Assembly (NCBI GenBank): GCA_963277665.1 | Contig: CAUJRU010000141.1 | Span: 124,001-188,000 of the forward strand | Source of the DNA: Viscum album | Lineage: Eukaryota; Streptophyta; Magnoliopsida; Santalales; Viscaceae | Direction: 5' to 3' | DNA: 64,000 bases | Shown: in pieces, positions 38,328-51,882 of the stretch | Layout of the letters: each line of letters starts with the position of its first letter | Numbering within the stretch: the first letter of the stretch is position 1 | The notes under the pieces: generated by a model | Told to the model about the DNA's origin: nothing | The model's database searches: none | The model's input: only the letters and a program-made list of their open reading frames with translations | Program-made: the position numbers and the translations under genes

Positions 38328-39029
38328 TATCTCATACTTTAATGGAAAGAAATAATAATGATATAGAGTTATATTATTATTCCAGTATAACATCATATAT
38401 AATAACTTTAAATCCATCCTTTACACGTCCCACATATGGCATTAACGAATCACATCACTTTTAGGGGGCGGTAGTCCGCACTTCCTTAAATGAAGATATC
38501 GTGTTTACCCATAATGGAAACCATAAAGGTATGCCAAAAATGAAAAATACAGAAGCTTAAAGAAAACATAAACATATTATATATCATATATAAAAATAGT
38601 GACATCATAATGGCCACCCTTGAAGGTGTTAAATGAGTATTGAACAATCATCGTTTCGGGAGGCAGAATTTCGCCATCCACGGAAACCGTATGTTCTTTA
38701 ACCATTTGATGTAGTTGTGTGAGAGTGTAGCTCAAATAAATATTATAAAAACATCCTAGTATATTTAAGATACTTTTTTTGTTACAAAAGAAGTAAATAA
38801 AAAGAGTTTAGAGGGTTGGAGAAGCAAAATAAAACAAATGAACAAGAGAGAATGAATTACCTTTAAAAGTGTAACTCCCTTTTGATTTGAGCCTAAAGGC
38901 TTCCTTTGAAAGGATTCTTCCCAAAGGGAATCCACTAGGATGAGGAGAGGTGTGTGGAGAGAGTACTTGGGCAGGGGTTGGCTGAGCCAAAGGCTTGAGA
39001 AGTGTGTGAAATGGGGTAGAGGTGGGGGC

Positions 39030-39037
39030 CTTTTATA
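39030..39037 (-). promoter_or_regulatory. TATA box of L9
   Basis: Intact. Lies 1,627 bp from the LTR start, matching L4 and L7. Confidence 0.6.
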
Positions 39038-40664
39038 AGAGGAGAGGAGGGGCACTTTTGGAAAGTAAAGAAATATTACTTTATTTGAAAATGTGTTTCG
39101 GTTTTAAAAGGTCCCACATTGAAATAATTCGTGTATAAGGTGATAAGGGTTCGAAATCCACTCATACAATTGGTTTTGGACATGTGTAGGTTTTATATGT
39201 TTCATTATCTTTCCATTTTATTTAAATCGTCAAATAATGATGTCATCGCTGCATCATTATTATGTCATATATAATTTAATTTATTTAATGTCTAAAAATT
39301 ATTAAAAAAAATACTATGATGTAGGAAATCTTTTTAGATTTTCAATGACTATTTATAATCAAAATTTGGACTTGTATAACCCCACTCAAAAATTATTTTA
39401 GTAAAACAATTTATGTTAGTGTCATTTTCACTTTAACATTAAATAAAAATATATTAATGTCATTTTCCAACTAAAGTGGCTCCATGGGGTCCCCAAGTTG
39501 GACCAGGGCTTGTATTGGTCGGCCATGACTCACCCAATAGGTTTAGGACAAGTTTCATGGTGTTTTCACATTCTTATAATATCATTTTTACCTTAAACTA
39601 CACTAATTACCTCTAATCGCGATTAATGAAAAAATGTTACTATTCACCAAAAAATTATTTTAATATCATTGAACCACATTTTACTTCTTAATGACAACCA
39701 TGTATGTCGGATTTTCAAAATTCAGTACACATTAGTGGTAAACTTTCATTTAACTGAAAAATCAGTTTGCTTTATTACCACTTAGTGGTTTCACTATTCA
39801 TCAAAAATTGAAGTTTTTCAGAAAATTACCAAAAATTCACCCTAAGCTATATTTGATATTCTGAATTCAAAAATGAAGTCCATTTTACAAAATTCAAAAC
39901 ATATAAGTCAAATTAATTAATTTAATAATTAATTCCCGCTGTCATGACAAATAGCGTGTTTTTGTGAAACAATAAGTATCAAAAGATTGACACCAGTTTA
40001 AGTCCAATTTCAAAGTGAAATTGATTCCAATGACCACCATTGGATTAACTGGTAAAAATATTTTCTAATTTCACTTTAAAACCAATTAAAATAATAATCT
40101 AATCATATAAATAAATTATATTAAAAAGAGGTTTTGAATTAAAATGCAACATTTTACACTATTCATAAAAAAATGAACTTTATCAGAAAGGTACCAAAAA
40201 TTTACACAAAGTAAATTTTGATGTCCCGATTCTAAAGAAGAGTTATATTTGGTCCAAAATAAAGTATAAGAGTGATCAAAACTATATTTAATGACGGTTC
40301 ACCATTAAAAGGTGATAAGTGAACCTTTAGTGAAAATTAGAGTATATATGCCCTAAAATTGAACTCTTTCCGTATTTTAAGCCTTTATCTTTTATTGGGT
40401 AAATGTAAAAACATTTAAAAACATATATAATCATATTTTAGTTATTTCTATCTATTCCCACCAGTACAATGGCTACTCGTTAACTAACATTTAAAATAAT
40501 ATTATTTTATTACTAGTGTGCTACGTAAGTTTCAAAGAAACTCATCGTTGCGTATCGGGTACGCTATCGAACATAGCAACCCCTTTAAAATAAAATTAAT
40601 ATTTAATTCATAAATATTAATAAATATGAAAATTCTTTATTCTTTATTTACCTGGGATGTTACA

Positions 40665-40700
40665 TCCTTACCCCCTTTTGGGAATTGCGTCCTCACAATT
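40665..40700 (-). promoter_or_regulatory. Polypurine tract (interrupted) and pre-PPT hairpin
   Basis: The PPT 40665-40680 carries one pyrimidine inside the purine run. The hairpin at 40683-40700 has one mismatched stem pair. Confidence 0.65.
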
Positions 40701-40711
40701 TTATTCACTTA

Positions 40712-42457
40712 TCAAAATAAGTGGGGGTATTTATCCCTCATAGCATTTTCAGATTCCCACGTTGCCACTTCAATCATGTGGTTTTTTCACAAAACCTTTA
40801 CCTGCTTAATCACCTTATTCCGTAACACTTGCTCCCTGTGGTCAAGAATCTGGACCGGTTGTTCCTCATAAGATAAGTTCTCTTCCAGCTGAACTACCTA
40901 TGGACTCAAAACATGAGATGGATCTGGCATATAGTTTCTCAACATCGAAATGTGAAAAACATTATGTACCTGAGATAAACTCGGAGGTAAAGCCACTCGG
41001 TATGCAACTGATCCAACTCTCTCCAGAATTTTGTATGGTCCAATGAACCTTGGACTCAACTTTCCTTTCTTACCAAATCTCATCACACTTTTCCAAGGAG
41101 AAACCTTGAGAAAAACATGATCACCTACCTCGAAAGATAGATCCTTCCTCCGGTTATCCGCATAACTCTTCTGCCTGCTCTGAGCTGTTCTCATGTGTTT
41201 CTGAATCAGCTGAACTTTTTTTGCCATCTCTTCTACCAATTCTGGTCCCATCAAATTTCTTTCACCCACTTCATCCCAGAAAGCTGGAGTTCGACACCGC
41301 TTCCCATATAATTCCTGAAATGGTGCCATCTGTATACTGGAATGAAAACTGTTGTTATATGAAAACTCAACCAAAGAAAGATGTTGGTCCCAACTTCCCT
41401 GATAATCCATAGAACAAGCTCGTAGCATATCCTCCAATGTCTGAATTGTTCGTTCTGACTGCCCATCTGATTGAGGATGAAAAGCTGTACTAAAATTTAA
41501 TTCAGTACCCAACGACTTCTGAAGGCCTTTCCAAAAGTTAGAAGTAAAACTGGGATCACGATCCGATACAATGGAGAGAGGAACTCCATGTAACCTGACT
41601 ATCTCTTTAAGATACAAACGAGAAATTTGATCAAGAGAGAAAGTATCTCGTATAGCAAGGAAATGAAAATATTTGGTCAAGCGATCAACAATAACCCAGA
41701 TTGCATTATTACCTCGAGATTTCTTCGGTAATCCAACAACAAAGTCCATGGATATATTATCTCATTTCCACTCTGGCACTGGTAAAGGCTGAAGCATCCC
41801 TTTCGGTAACTGCCACTCTGCTTTAACCTGCTGACAAGTCAAACACTTCACAGTAAAATCAGCAATATCTCTTTTCATTCCATCCCACCAGTAATACTCC
41901 CGCAGATCTCTATACATCTTAGTTCTGCCTGGATGAACTGAAAACGGAGAACTATGAGCTTTATATAACAACTCTCTCTTCAACTGTGAATCACAAGGCA
42001 CACACAATCTCTTCCCAAATCTCAAAACACAATCATTATCAATGTTGAATTCAGGCAACTTACCTTTCTGAACCAGCTCTACCTTTTTCTGCAACTCACT
42101 GTCTTGCTTCTGTGCTTTCTTGATTCTATCTGATAGAGAAGATCTCACTGATACCTGAAACAAAATAGAAGGACTTCCTGCACCAACAACTTCTATGCCA
42201 AAGTTCATCAAATCCTTGACCAAAGGATCACGTTCCAAACGCAACATTGTTAATGAAGCATTACTTTTTCGACTCAAAGCATCAGCCACTTTATTTGCTT
42301 TTCCCGGATGGTAATGAATTGTACAATCATAATCCTTGATTAATTCCATCCATCTCCTTTGTCTCATGTTTAACTCTTTCTGAGTGAATATATACTTTAA
42401 ACTTTTGTTATCGGTATATATTTCACACTTTACTCCATACAAATGATGCCTCCAAAC
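40712..42457 (-). pseudogene. Chromovirus RNase H-integrase-chromodomain fragment
   Basis: Minus-strand fragment starting in RNase H (WRHHLYG, then YTDNKS where other copies have YTDHKS), followed by the integrase HHCC finger, D-D-E core, GPY/F module and chromodomain. Stops occur near 41,759 (Trp codon, in EWKWENI) and 40,898 (GAG to TAG). At about 42,457 RNase H is fused in frame to a piece of early gag, deleting the rest of gag, protease, RT and the start of RNase H. Confidence 0.88.
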
Positions 42458-42558
42458 GGTAAATAGCAAGACTAACCTTTTGATTGTCTGAACACCCCAT
42501 GACATCAAAAATCTTCTCCAGTGCTTTAATCCACCCTTCAGCTAGCACAGGGTCAGAT
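42458..42558 (-). pseudogene. Early gag scrap
   Basis: Encodes [17 protein letters not shown] followed by [19 protein letters not shown], recognisable as the conserved N-terminal capsid region of Ty3/gypsy gag (DP..AE.W....E.IF..M). It is the only early-gag sequence in the window. On its 5' side it is joined to LTR/leader sequence, and the true gag start codon is not present. The open frame reads back through the acceptor-like site into LTR sequence, which I consider fortuitous. Confidence 0.8.
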
Positions 42559-42574
42559 GTACCTTTCCCTTGAC

Positions 42575-44291
42575 CTGTGAAAAACATTTCAAAAACTTGG
42601 GATGAGCATAAAAACTCAGTATGGGTTAAAAAAAACATGGAAAGGAAACATGAGTTCATACATACATAAGAATGAAATCATACTTTACCCATAAAACATA
42701 GGCACTTTAACATACCTCATAAAATCATGAATAAATCATAGAAATCATAAGACATAAAGGTAACTTGAGGCATTGATAACATTCTTACGTAGGGAGTAAC
42801 CCTCTTGGATACGTTTGGAATACCCATCACAGTATATTCCCTAAAATCTCTTCGGAGAAACCTTAACGTTTCACTCCTTCGCGTTACCCAATGCATTGGA
42901 GAGCTATAACAGGCTCACCCGCCCTTAGTTTATCATGGAACCACCCGTCTTCATAATAATTCCCAAGAACCATAACATAATCATATCACATAAAACATGC
43001 ATAAGGAAACATAAAATTTCCACATTTCAATCACGAGATATCAATACAACACATTGATATAAAAACATTATGAAAACCATTTTCAATACTAAAATAAAAG
43101 AAAAGTAAAACATGGTATTTATTTTTCTTTTAAAAAGAAGGTATGTCTTGTAGAGGAAGCTGAAACTCAAATAACGGTCACGACGGCGGAGAAGTCATTG
43201 TCGCCGCATACGTACGAAAAAACATTCCATTTTGTCATTTAGTAAAAGCTTCGTATAAAAAATATTCCTTTTGAATAAACGTAAAAATCAAAGGGTTTTA
43301 TACACCGTATAAAATAAAGTTGTGTATAAAATAAAATATGCCTCAATGAAAGGAGATTGAGACGAAGTCCCATACCTCGTATCCGACTTGACTCGATCGT
43401 TCTTTAATGTCCTGAATAATAAACTTGAGTTAATCTCTACTTGCTTATGAACCTTTTTCAAGTTCATTATTCCTTTTATACCATGTTATGAACATCATGT
43501 ACTCATTTAAGTTAATAATGTTCATTTTGTCGGTATTTGGTTCTTAAGTCAAAAATAGACCTCTTACACTTACATGTTGTTAATTTGGTCAAAGTTTCAT
43601 TATATCCAAAATTATATTAATGTTTTTGATAACATATATATCATATATATTCAGCATATACATGTATTTATAATATTACATCACATTTAGAGGTATGAAA
43701 TGAAATGCACCGTTCATGGAGACGGTAAGCCGTACGTACGCATGAACGCTACTTCCATTTCTATTTCGTATTTTCTGGAATGGAATCATAATGATATTAG
43801 AGTATATTATAATTCCAGTATAATAACATATATAATATCATTAACTTTATCCTTTACACATCCCACATATGATATTAACGAATCAAATCACTTTCAGGGG
43901 GCGGTAGTCCGCACTTCCTAAAGTGAAGATATCGTGTTTACCAATAATGGGAACCATACAGGTATGCCCAAAATGAAAAAAAGAAGCATAAGGAAAACAT
44001 AAACATATTATATATCATATATAAAAATAGTGACATCATAATGGCCACCTTTGAAGGTGTTAAATGAGTATTGAACAATCATCGTTTCGGGAGGCAGAAT
44101 TTCGCCATCCACGGAAACTATATGTTCTTTAACCATTTGATGTAGTTGTGTGAGAGTGTAGCTCAAATAAATATTATAACAACATCCTAGTATATTTAAG
44201 ATACTGGTGTTGTTACAAATGAAGTAAATAAAAAGAGTTTAGGGGGTTGGAGAAGCAAAATAAAACAAATGAACATGAGAGAAAGAATTAC
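42575..44291 (-). other. Candidate leader intron in L10
   Basis: Donor-like site at 44291 and acceptor-like CACAG ending at 42575, 1,717 bp. Here the sequence after the acceptor reaches gag within 17 bp, so splicing would place an ATG-free leader close to gag. A deletion may have created this closeness. Confidence 0.4.
43697..43761 (-). repeat. Conserved LTR hairpin, copy 12
   Basis: Inner stem and core intact. Confidence 0.8.
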
Positions 44292-44459
44292 CTTTAAAAG
44301 TGTAACTCCTTTTGATTTGAGCCTAAAGGCTTCCTTTGAAAGGATTCTTCCCAAGGGGAATCCTCTAGGATGAGTATAGGGATGTGTAGAGAGTAAATGG
44401 TCAGGTTTTGGCCGAGCCAAAGGCTTGAGGAGTGTGTGAAATGAGGTAGAGGTGGGGGC

Positions 44460-44467
44460 CTTTTATA
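44460..44467 (-). promoter_or_regulatory. TATA box of L10
   Basis: Intact. The one promoter in the window positioned to transcribe into gag and integrase sequence. Confidence 0.6.
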
Positions 44468-45690
44468 AGAGGAGAGGAGGGGCACTTTTGGAAAGTAAAG
44501 AAATATTACTTTATTTGAAAATGTGTTTCTGTTTTAAAAGGTCCCACATTGATATAATTCGTGGATAAGGTGATAAGGGTTCTAAATACGCTCATCCAAT
44601 TGGTTTTGTCCATGTGTAGTTCATATATTTTACATTGTCTTTCCATTTTATTTAAATCGTCAAATAATGATTTCATCGTTGCATCATTATTATGTCATAA
44701 ATAATTTAATTTATTTAATGTCTAACAATTATTAAAAAAATACTATGATATAGGAAATCTTTTTATATTTCCAATGACTATTTATAATCAAAATTTGGAC
44801 TTGTATAACCCCACTTAAAAATTGTTTTCGTAAAACATATTATGTTTGTGTCATTTTCACTTTAACATTAAATAAAAAGTAATTTATGTCATTTCCCAAC
44901 AAAAGTGGATCCATGGGGTCCCCAAGTTGACCCATGGCATTTCATGGTCGGCCATGACACATCCAATTAGGTTGGGACATGTGTCTAGGTCATTTCATTT
45001 TATTAAAGTATTATTTATACCTTAAACTACCCTAATTACCACTAATCGTGATTAAGAACTTAATAAGTTACTATTCACCAAAAAATTATTTTAATCTCAT
45101 TGAACCACATTTTACTTCTTAATGACAACCATGTATGTCGGATTTTCAAAATTCAATACACATTAGTGGTAAACATTCATTTAACTGAAAATTCAGTTTG
45201 CTTGATTACCACTTAGTGGTTTCACTATTAATCAAAAATTGAAGTTTTTCAGAAAATTACCAAAAACTCACCCTAAGCTATATTTGATATTCCGAATTCA
45301 AAAATGAAGTCTATTTTACAAAGTTAAAATCATATAAGTCACATTAATTAATTTAATAATTAATTCCCGCTGCCAGAGCAAATAGCGTGTTTTTACAAAA
45401 CAATAAGTATCAAAAGATTGACACCAGTTTAAGTCTAATTTCAAAGTGAAATTGATTCCAATGACCACCATTGGATAAAATGGTAAAAATATATTATAAT
45501 TTCACTTCAAAACCAATTCAAAACATAATCTAATCATATAAATAAATTAGATTAAAAAGCAGTTTTGATGTAAAATGCAGTATTTTTCAAAATTCATTAA
45601 AAATGAACATTGTCAGAAAAATACCAAAAATTCACACAAGGTAAATTTTGATGTCCCAATCATAAAGGATAATTTTATTTTGACAAACAT

Positions 45691-46768
45691 AGTTTACCAG
45701 TGCCAGAGTGGAAATGGGAAAACATATCCATGGACTTTGTTGTGGGATTACCGAGGACATCTTGAGGTAATAATGCAATCTGGGTTATTGTTGATCGCTT
45801 GACCAAATCTGCTCATTTCCTTTCTATACGAGATACTTTCTCTCTTGATCAACTTTCCCGTCTGTATCTTAAAGAGATAGTCAGGTTACATGGAGTTCCT
45901 ATCTCCATTGTATCGGATCGTGATCCCAGGTTTACTTTTAAATTTTGGAAAGGCCTTCCGAAGTCGTTGGGTACTGAATTAAATTTTAGTACAACTTTTC
46001 ATCCTCAATCAGATGGGCAGTCAGAACGAACAATTCAGACATTGGAGGATATGCTACGAGCTTGTTCTATGGATTATCAGGGAAGTTGGGACCAACATCT
46101 TTCTTTGGTTGAATTTTCTTATAATAACAGCTTTCATTCCAGTATACAGATGGCACTATTTGAGACATTATATGGGAAGCGGTGTCGAACTCCAGCATTT
46201 TGGAATGAAGTGGGCGAAAGGAAGCTGATGGGACCAGAATTGGTAGAAGAGATGGCAAAAAAAGTTCAGTTGATTCAGAAAACACATGAGAACAGCTCAG
46301 AGCAGGCAGAAGAGTTATGCAGATAACCAGAGGAAGGATCTATCTTTTGAGGTAGGTGATCATGCTTTTCTCAAGGTTTCTCCTTGGAAAAGTGTGATGA
46401 GATTTGGTAAGAAAGTAAAGTTGAGTCCATGGTTGGTTGGACCATACAAAATTCTGGAAAGAGTTAGATCAGTTGCATACCGAGTGGCTTTACCTCCGAG
46501 TTTATCTCAGGTACACAATGTTTTTCACGTTTCAATGTTGAGAAAGTATATTCCAGATTCATCTCATGTTTTGAGTCCAGAGGTAGTTTAGCTGGAAGAG
46601 AACCTATCTTATGAGGAACAACCGGTCCAGATTCTTGACCATAGGGAGCAAGTGTTACAGAATAAGGTGATTCATCAGGTAAAGGTTTTGTGGAAAAACC
46701 ATGTGATTGAAGAGGCAACATGGGAATCTGAAAATGCTATGAGGGATAAATACCCCCACTTATTTTGA
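45691..46768 (+). pseudogene. Chromovirus integrase-chromodomain fragment
   Basis: Begins at the conserved [15 protein letters not shown] segment, so the HHCC finger is missing but the D-D-E core, GPY/F module and chromodomain remain. Broken by CGA to TGA near 45,765, a one-base insertion near 46,278 (runs of A in QKTHENS) and CAG to TAG near 46,590. No start codon or upstream pol: its 5' neighbour is the cut end of L10. Confidence 0.88.
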
Positions 46769-46779
46769 TAAGTGAATAA

Positions 46780-46815
46780 AATTGCGAGGACGCAATTCCC
46801 AAAAGGGGGGAAGGA
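46780..46815 (+). promoter_or_regulatory. Polypurine tract and pre-PPT hairpin
   Basis: Hairpin 46780-46797 with a perfect stem; PPT 46801-46815. Confidence 0.75.
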
Positions 46816-49063
46816 TGTAACATCCCAGGTAAATAAAGAATAAAGAATTTTCATATTTATTAATATTTACGAATTAAATATTAATTTTATTTTAAAGGGG
46901 TTTCTATGTTCGATAGCGTACCCGATACGCAACGATGAGTTTCTTTGAAACATACGTAGCACACTAGAAATAAAATAATATTATTTTAAATGTTAGTTAA
47001 CAAGTAGCCGTTGTACTGGCAGGAATGGATAGAAATAACTAAAATATGATTAGATATGTTTTTAAATGTTTTTACATTTACCCAATAAAAGATAAAGGCT
47101 TAAAATACAGAAAGAGTTCAATTTTAGGCAGTTATACCCTAATTTTCACGAAAGGTCCACTTATCACCTTTTGACAGAGAACCATCCTTAAATATAGTTT
47201 TGATCACTCTTATACTTTATTTTGGACCAAATATAACTCTTCTTTAGAATCGGGACATCAAAATTTACTTTGTGTAAATTTTTGGTACCTTTCTGATAAA
47301 GTTCATTTTTTTATGAATAGTGTAAAATGTTGTATTTTAATTCAAAACCTCTTTTTAATCTAAATTATTTATATGATTAGATTATTATTTTAATTGGTTT
47401 TAAAGTGAAATTAGAAAATATTTTTACCAGTTAATCCAATGGTGGTCATTGGAATCAATTTCACTTTGAAATTGGACTTAAACTGGTGTCAATCTTTTGA
47501 TACTTATTGTTTCACAAAAACACGCTATTTGTCATGACAGCGGAAATTAATTATTAAATTAATTTATTTGACTTATATGTTTTGAATTTTGTAAAATGGA
47601 CTTCATTTTTGAATTCGGAATATCAAATATAGCTTAGGGTGAATTTTTGGTAATTTTCTGAAAAACTTCAATTTTTTATGAATAGTGAAACCACTAAGTG
47701 GTAATCAAGCAAACTGATTTTTCAGTTAAATGAAAGTTTACCACTAATGTGTATTGAATTTTGAAAATCTGACATACATGGTTGTCATTAAGAAGTAATA
47801 TGTGGTTCAATGAGATTATAATTTTTTTTGGTGAATAGTAACTTATTAAGTTCTTAATCGCGATTAGTGGTAATTAGGGTAGTTTAAGGTATAAATAATG
47901 GTTTAATAATAGAAAATGGCCTAGACACATGTCCCAACCTTATTGGTTGTGTCATGGCCGACCAAGACAAACCATGGGTCAACTTGGGGACCCCATGGAG
48001 ACACTTTGGTTTGGAAATGACATAAATAACTTTTTATTAAATGTTAAAGTAAAAATGACACAAACAAGAGATGTTTCACGAAAACAATTTTTACATGGGG
48101 TTATAAAGATCAGATATTTGATTATAAATAGTCATTGGAAAGCTACAAATATTTCCTACATCATAGTATTTTTTTATGATTTTTAGAAATTAAATAAATT
48201 AAATTATTTATGACATAATAATGATGCAGCGATGACATCATTATTTGACGATTTAAATAAAATGGAAAGACAATGTAAAATCTATGAACTAAACTTGGCC
48301 AAAACTTATTGGATGAGTGGATTTCGAAGCCTTATCACCTTATCCACGAATTATATCAATTTGGGACCTTTTAAAACCGAAACACATTTTCAAATAAAGT
48401 AATATTTCTTTACTTTCCAAAAGTGCCCCTCCTCTCCTCTTATAAAAGGCCCCCACCTCTACCCCATTTCACACACTTCTCATGCCTTTGGCTCGGCCAA
48501 CCCCTACCCAATTACTCTCTCCACATCCCTCTCCTCATCCTAGAGGATTCCCTTTGGGAAGAATCCTTTCAAAGGAAGCCTTTAGCCTCAAATCAAAAGG
48601 GAGTTACACTTTTAAAGGTAATTCATTCTCTCTTGTTCATTTGTTTTATTTTGCTTCTCCAACCCTCTAAACTCTTTTTATTTACTTATTTTTTTAACAA
48701 CACCAGTATATTCAATATACTAGGATGTTGTTATAATATTTATTTGAGCTACACTCTCACACAACTACATCAAATGGTTAAAGAACATACGGCTCCCGTG
48801 GATGGCGAAATTCTGCCTCCCGAAACGATGATTGTTCAATACTCATTTAACACCTTAAAGGGTGGCCATTATGATGTCACTATTTTTATATATGATATAT
48901 AATATGTTTATGTTTTCTTTAAGCTTCTGTATTTTTCATTTTTGGCATACCTTTATGGTTTCCGTTATGGGTAAACACGATATCTTCATTTAAGGAAGTG
49001 CGGACTACCGCCCCCTAAAAGTGATGTGATTCGTTAATGCCATATGTGGGACGTGTAAAGGAT
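46816..49063 (+). mobile_element. LTR fragment L11, 3' part missing
   Basis: Starts at TGTAACATCCCAGG and is cut at about 49,063, before the hairpin position, where it meets L12 in inverted orientation via shared ATGG. TATA at 48441. It resembles L7 and L9 in its first kilobase. Confidence 0.86.
48441..48448 (+). promoter_or_regulatory. TATA box of L11
   Basis: Intact, 1,625 bp from the LTR start. A transcript would cross the T junction after about 600 bp. Confidence 0.6.
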
Positions 49064-49648
49064 GGTATTTATTTTTCTTTAAAAAAGAAGGTATGTCTTG
49101 TAGAGGAAGCCGAAAATCAAATAACGGTTACGACGGCGGAGAAGTCGTTGTCGCCGCATACGCACGACAAAAACATTCCCTTTTTGTCGTTTAGTAAACG
49201 CTTCGTATAAAAAAAGATTCCTTTTGAATAAATGCAAAAGTAAAAGTGGTTTATACATCGTATAAAAGAAAGTTGTGTATAAAATAAAATATGCCTCAAT
49301 GAAAGGAGATTGAGACGAAGTCCCATACCTCGTATCCGACTTGACCCAACCGTTCTTTAATCTCCTGAATAATAAACTTGAGTTAATCTCCACTTTCTTA
49401 AGAATATTTTTCAAGTTCATTATTACTTTTATACCATGTTATGAACATCATGTAATCATTTAAGTTAATAATGTTCATTTTGTCGGTATTTGGTTCTCAA
49501 GTCAAAATAGACTTCTTACACTTACATGTTGTTAATTTGGTCATAGGTTCGTTATATCCAGAATGATATTAATGATTTGGATAGCATATATATCATATAT
49601 ATTCATCATATACATGTATTTATAATATTACATCACATTTAGAGGTAA

Positions 49649-49713
49649 GAAATGAAATGCACCGTTCATGGAGACGGTAAGCCGTACGTACGCATGAACG
49701 CTACTTCCATTTC
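49649..49713 (-). repeat. Conserved LTR hairpin, copy 13
   Basis: Inner stem and core intact. No partner in L11, which was cut before this point. Confidence 0.8.
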
Positions 49714-50413
49714 TATTTCATATTTTCTAGAATGGAATCATAATGATATATAAGTATATTATAATTCCAGTATAATAACATATATAATATCATTAACTTT
49801 ATCCTTTACACATCCCACATATGGTATTAACGAATCAAATCACTTTCAGGGGGCGGTAGTCCGCACTTCCTAAAATGAAGATATCGTGTTTACCCATAAT
49901 GGAAACCATAAAGGTATGCCCAAAATGAAAAAAACAGAAGCTTAAGGAAAACATAAAAATATTATATATCATATATAAAAATAGTGACATCATAATGGCC
50001 ACCTTTTGAAGGTGTTAAATGAGTATTGAACAATCATCATTTCGGGAGGCAGAATTTCTCCATCCACGGAAACCGTATGTTCTTTAACCATTTGATGTAG
50101 TTTTGTGAGAGTGTAGCTCAAATAAATCTTATAACAGCATCCTAGTATATTGAAGATACTGGTTTTGTTACAAAGGAAGTAAATAAAAAGAGTTTAGGGG
50201 GTTGGAAAACAAAATAAAACAAATGAACATGAGAGAATGAATTACCTTTAAAAGTGTAACTCCTTTTTATTTGAGCCTAAAGGCTTCATTTGAAAGGATT
50301 ATTCCCAAAGTTAATCGTATAGGATGAGGAGAGGGATGTGGATAGAGTAAATGGGCAGGGGTTGGCCGAGCCAAAGGCTTGTGGAGTGTGTGAAATGAGG
50401 TAGAGGTGGGGGC

Positions 50414-50421
50414 CTTTTATA
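50414..50421 (-). promoter_or_regulatory. TATA box of L12
   Basis: Intact; faces the L11 promoter about 2 kb away. Confidence 0.6.
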
Positions 50422-51843
50422 AGAGGGGAGGAGGGGCACTTTTGGAAAGTAAAGAAATATTACTTTATTTGAAAATGTGTTTCGGTTTTAAAAGGTCCCA
50501 CATTGATATAATTCGTGGATAAGGTGATAAGGGTTCGAAAACCACTCATCCAATTGGTTTTGGCCATGTTTAGTTCATAGATTTTACATTGTCTTTCCAT
50601 TTTATTTAAATCGTCAAATAATGATGTCATCACTGCATCATTATTATGTCATAAATAATTTAATTTATTTAATGTCTAAAAATTATAAAAAAAATACTAT
50701 GATGTAGGAAATCTTTTTATATTTCCAATGACTATTTATAATCAAAAATATGGTCTTTATAAGCCCATGTAAAAATTGTTTTCGTAAAACATATTATGTT
50801 TGTGTCATTTTTACTTTTACATTAAATAAAAAGTTATTTTTGTCATTTCCCAACAAAAGTGGATCCATGGGGTCCCCAAGTTTACCCATGGATTTTCTTG
50901 GTCGGCCATGACACAACCAATAAGGTTGGGACATGTGTCTAGGCCATTTCATATTATTAAAGCATTATTTATACCTTAAACTACCCTAATTACCACTAAT
51001 CGCGATTAAGAACTTAATAAGTTACTATTCACCAAAAAATTATTATAATCTCATTGAACCAAATTTTACTTCTTAATGACGACCATGTATGTCGAATTTT
51101 CAAAATTCAATACACATTAGTGGTAAACTTTCATTTAACTGAAAAAACAGTTTACTTGATTACCACTTAGTGGTTTCACTATTCATCAAAAATTGAAGTT
51201 TTTCAGAAAATTACCAAACATTCACCCTAAGCTATATTTGATATTCCAAATTCAAAAAATGAAGTCTATTTTACAAAATTCAAATCACATAAGTCACATT
51301 AATTAATTTAATAATTAATTCCCGCTGCCAGAGCAAATAGCGTGTTTTTACAAGACAATAAGTATCAAAAGATTGACACCAGTTTAAGTCCAATTTCAAA
51401 GTGAAATTGATTCCAATGACCACCATTGGATTAAATTGTAAAAATATATTCATATTACACATTAAGACCAATTCAAAAGATAATCTAATAATATAAATAA
51501 ATTAGATTAAAAAGCAGTTTTGATGTAAAATGCAGTATTTTTCACTATTAATTAAAAAATGAACATTGTCAGAAAAATACCAAAAATTCACACAAAGTAA
51601 ATTTTGATGTCCCAATCATAAAGAATAAGTTTATTTTTACAAACATAGTTTATAAAATTGTCAAAATATAGATTCAAAAATGGTTTTCCATCAAAAGGCA
51701 GTAAAACAATCTTGTAAGAATATTAGTGTATTCCATGCATAAGATTGTATTTATTTTCATTTTAAGCCTCTATAACACTATCTTAATCATTAATAGAAAT
51801 AGATAAAAATATCTATTATTCATTACTTATTTGGGATGTTACA

Positions 51844-51880
51844 TCCTTCCCCCCTTTAGAAAATTGCGTCCCCGCAATTT
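51844..51880 (-). promoter_or_regulatory. Polypurine tract and pre-PPT hairpin
   Basis: PPT 51844-51858; perfect 8-bp hairpin 51861-51880, identical to the 8,990 copy. Confidence 0.75.
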
Positions 51881-51882
51881 AT

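Larger units (their letters stand above)
37181..40664 (-). mobile_element. LTR L9 (variant-2, duplicated hairpin), near complete
   Basis: Reverse LTR from the variant-2 distal part (only one CCGTATGG unit left) through two hairpins (38263, 38055) and TATA (39030) to the LTR start at 40664. It is the 3' LTR of the minus-strand fragment that follows. With that fragment and L10 it forms the only LTR-internal-LTR unit in the window. Confidence 0.87.
42559..45690 (-). mobile_element. LTR L10 (type 1), 5' LTR of a deleted element
   Basis: Reverse LTR contiguous with gag, hence the 5' LTR of the L9-pol-L10 unit. Holds acceptor-like (42575) and donor-like (44291) sites, hairpin (43697) and TATA (44460). 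It is truncated about 300 bp before the LTR start and joined to plus-strand integrase at 45,690 through shared TTTA. L9 and L10 belong to different LTR variants, so they are unlikely to be the two LTRs of a single insertion. Confidence 0.83.
49064..51843 (-). mobile_element. LTR fragment L12, distal part missing
   Basis: Enters at the 'tatttatttttc' block and runs through the hairpin (49649) and TATA (50414) to the LTR start at 51843. It is the 3' LTR of the minus-strand RNase H-integrase ORF. Its start region is of the L3/L6 subtype. Confidence 0.86.
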
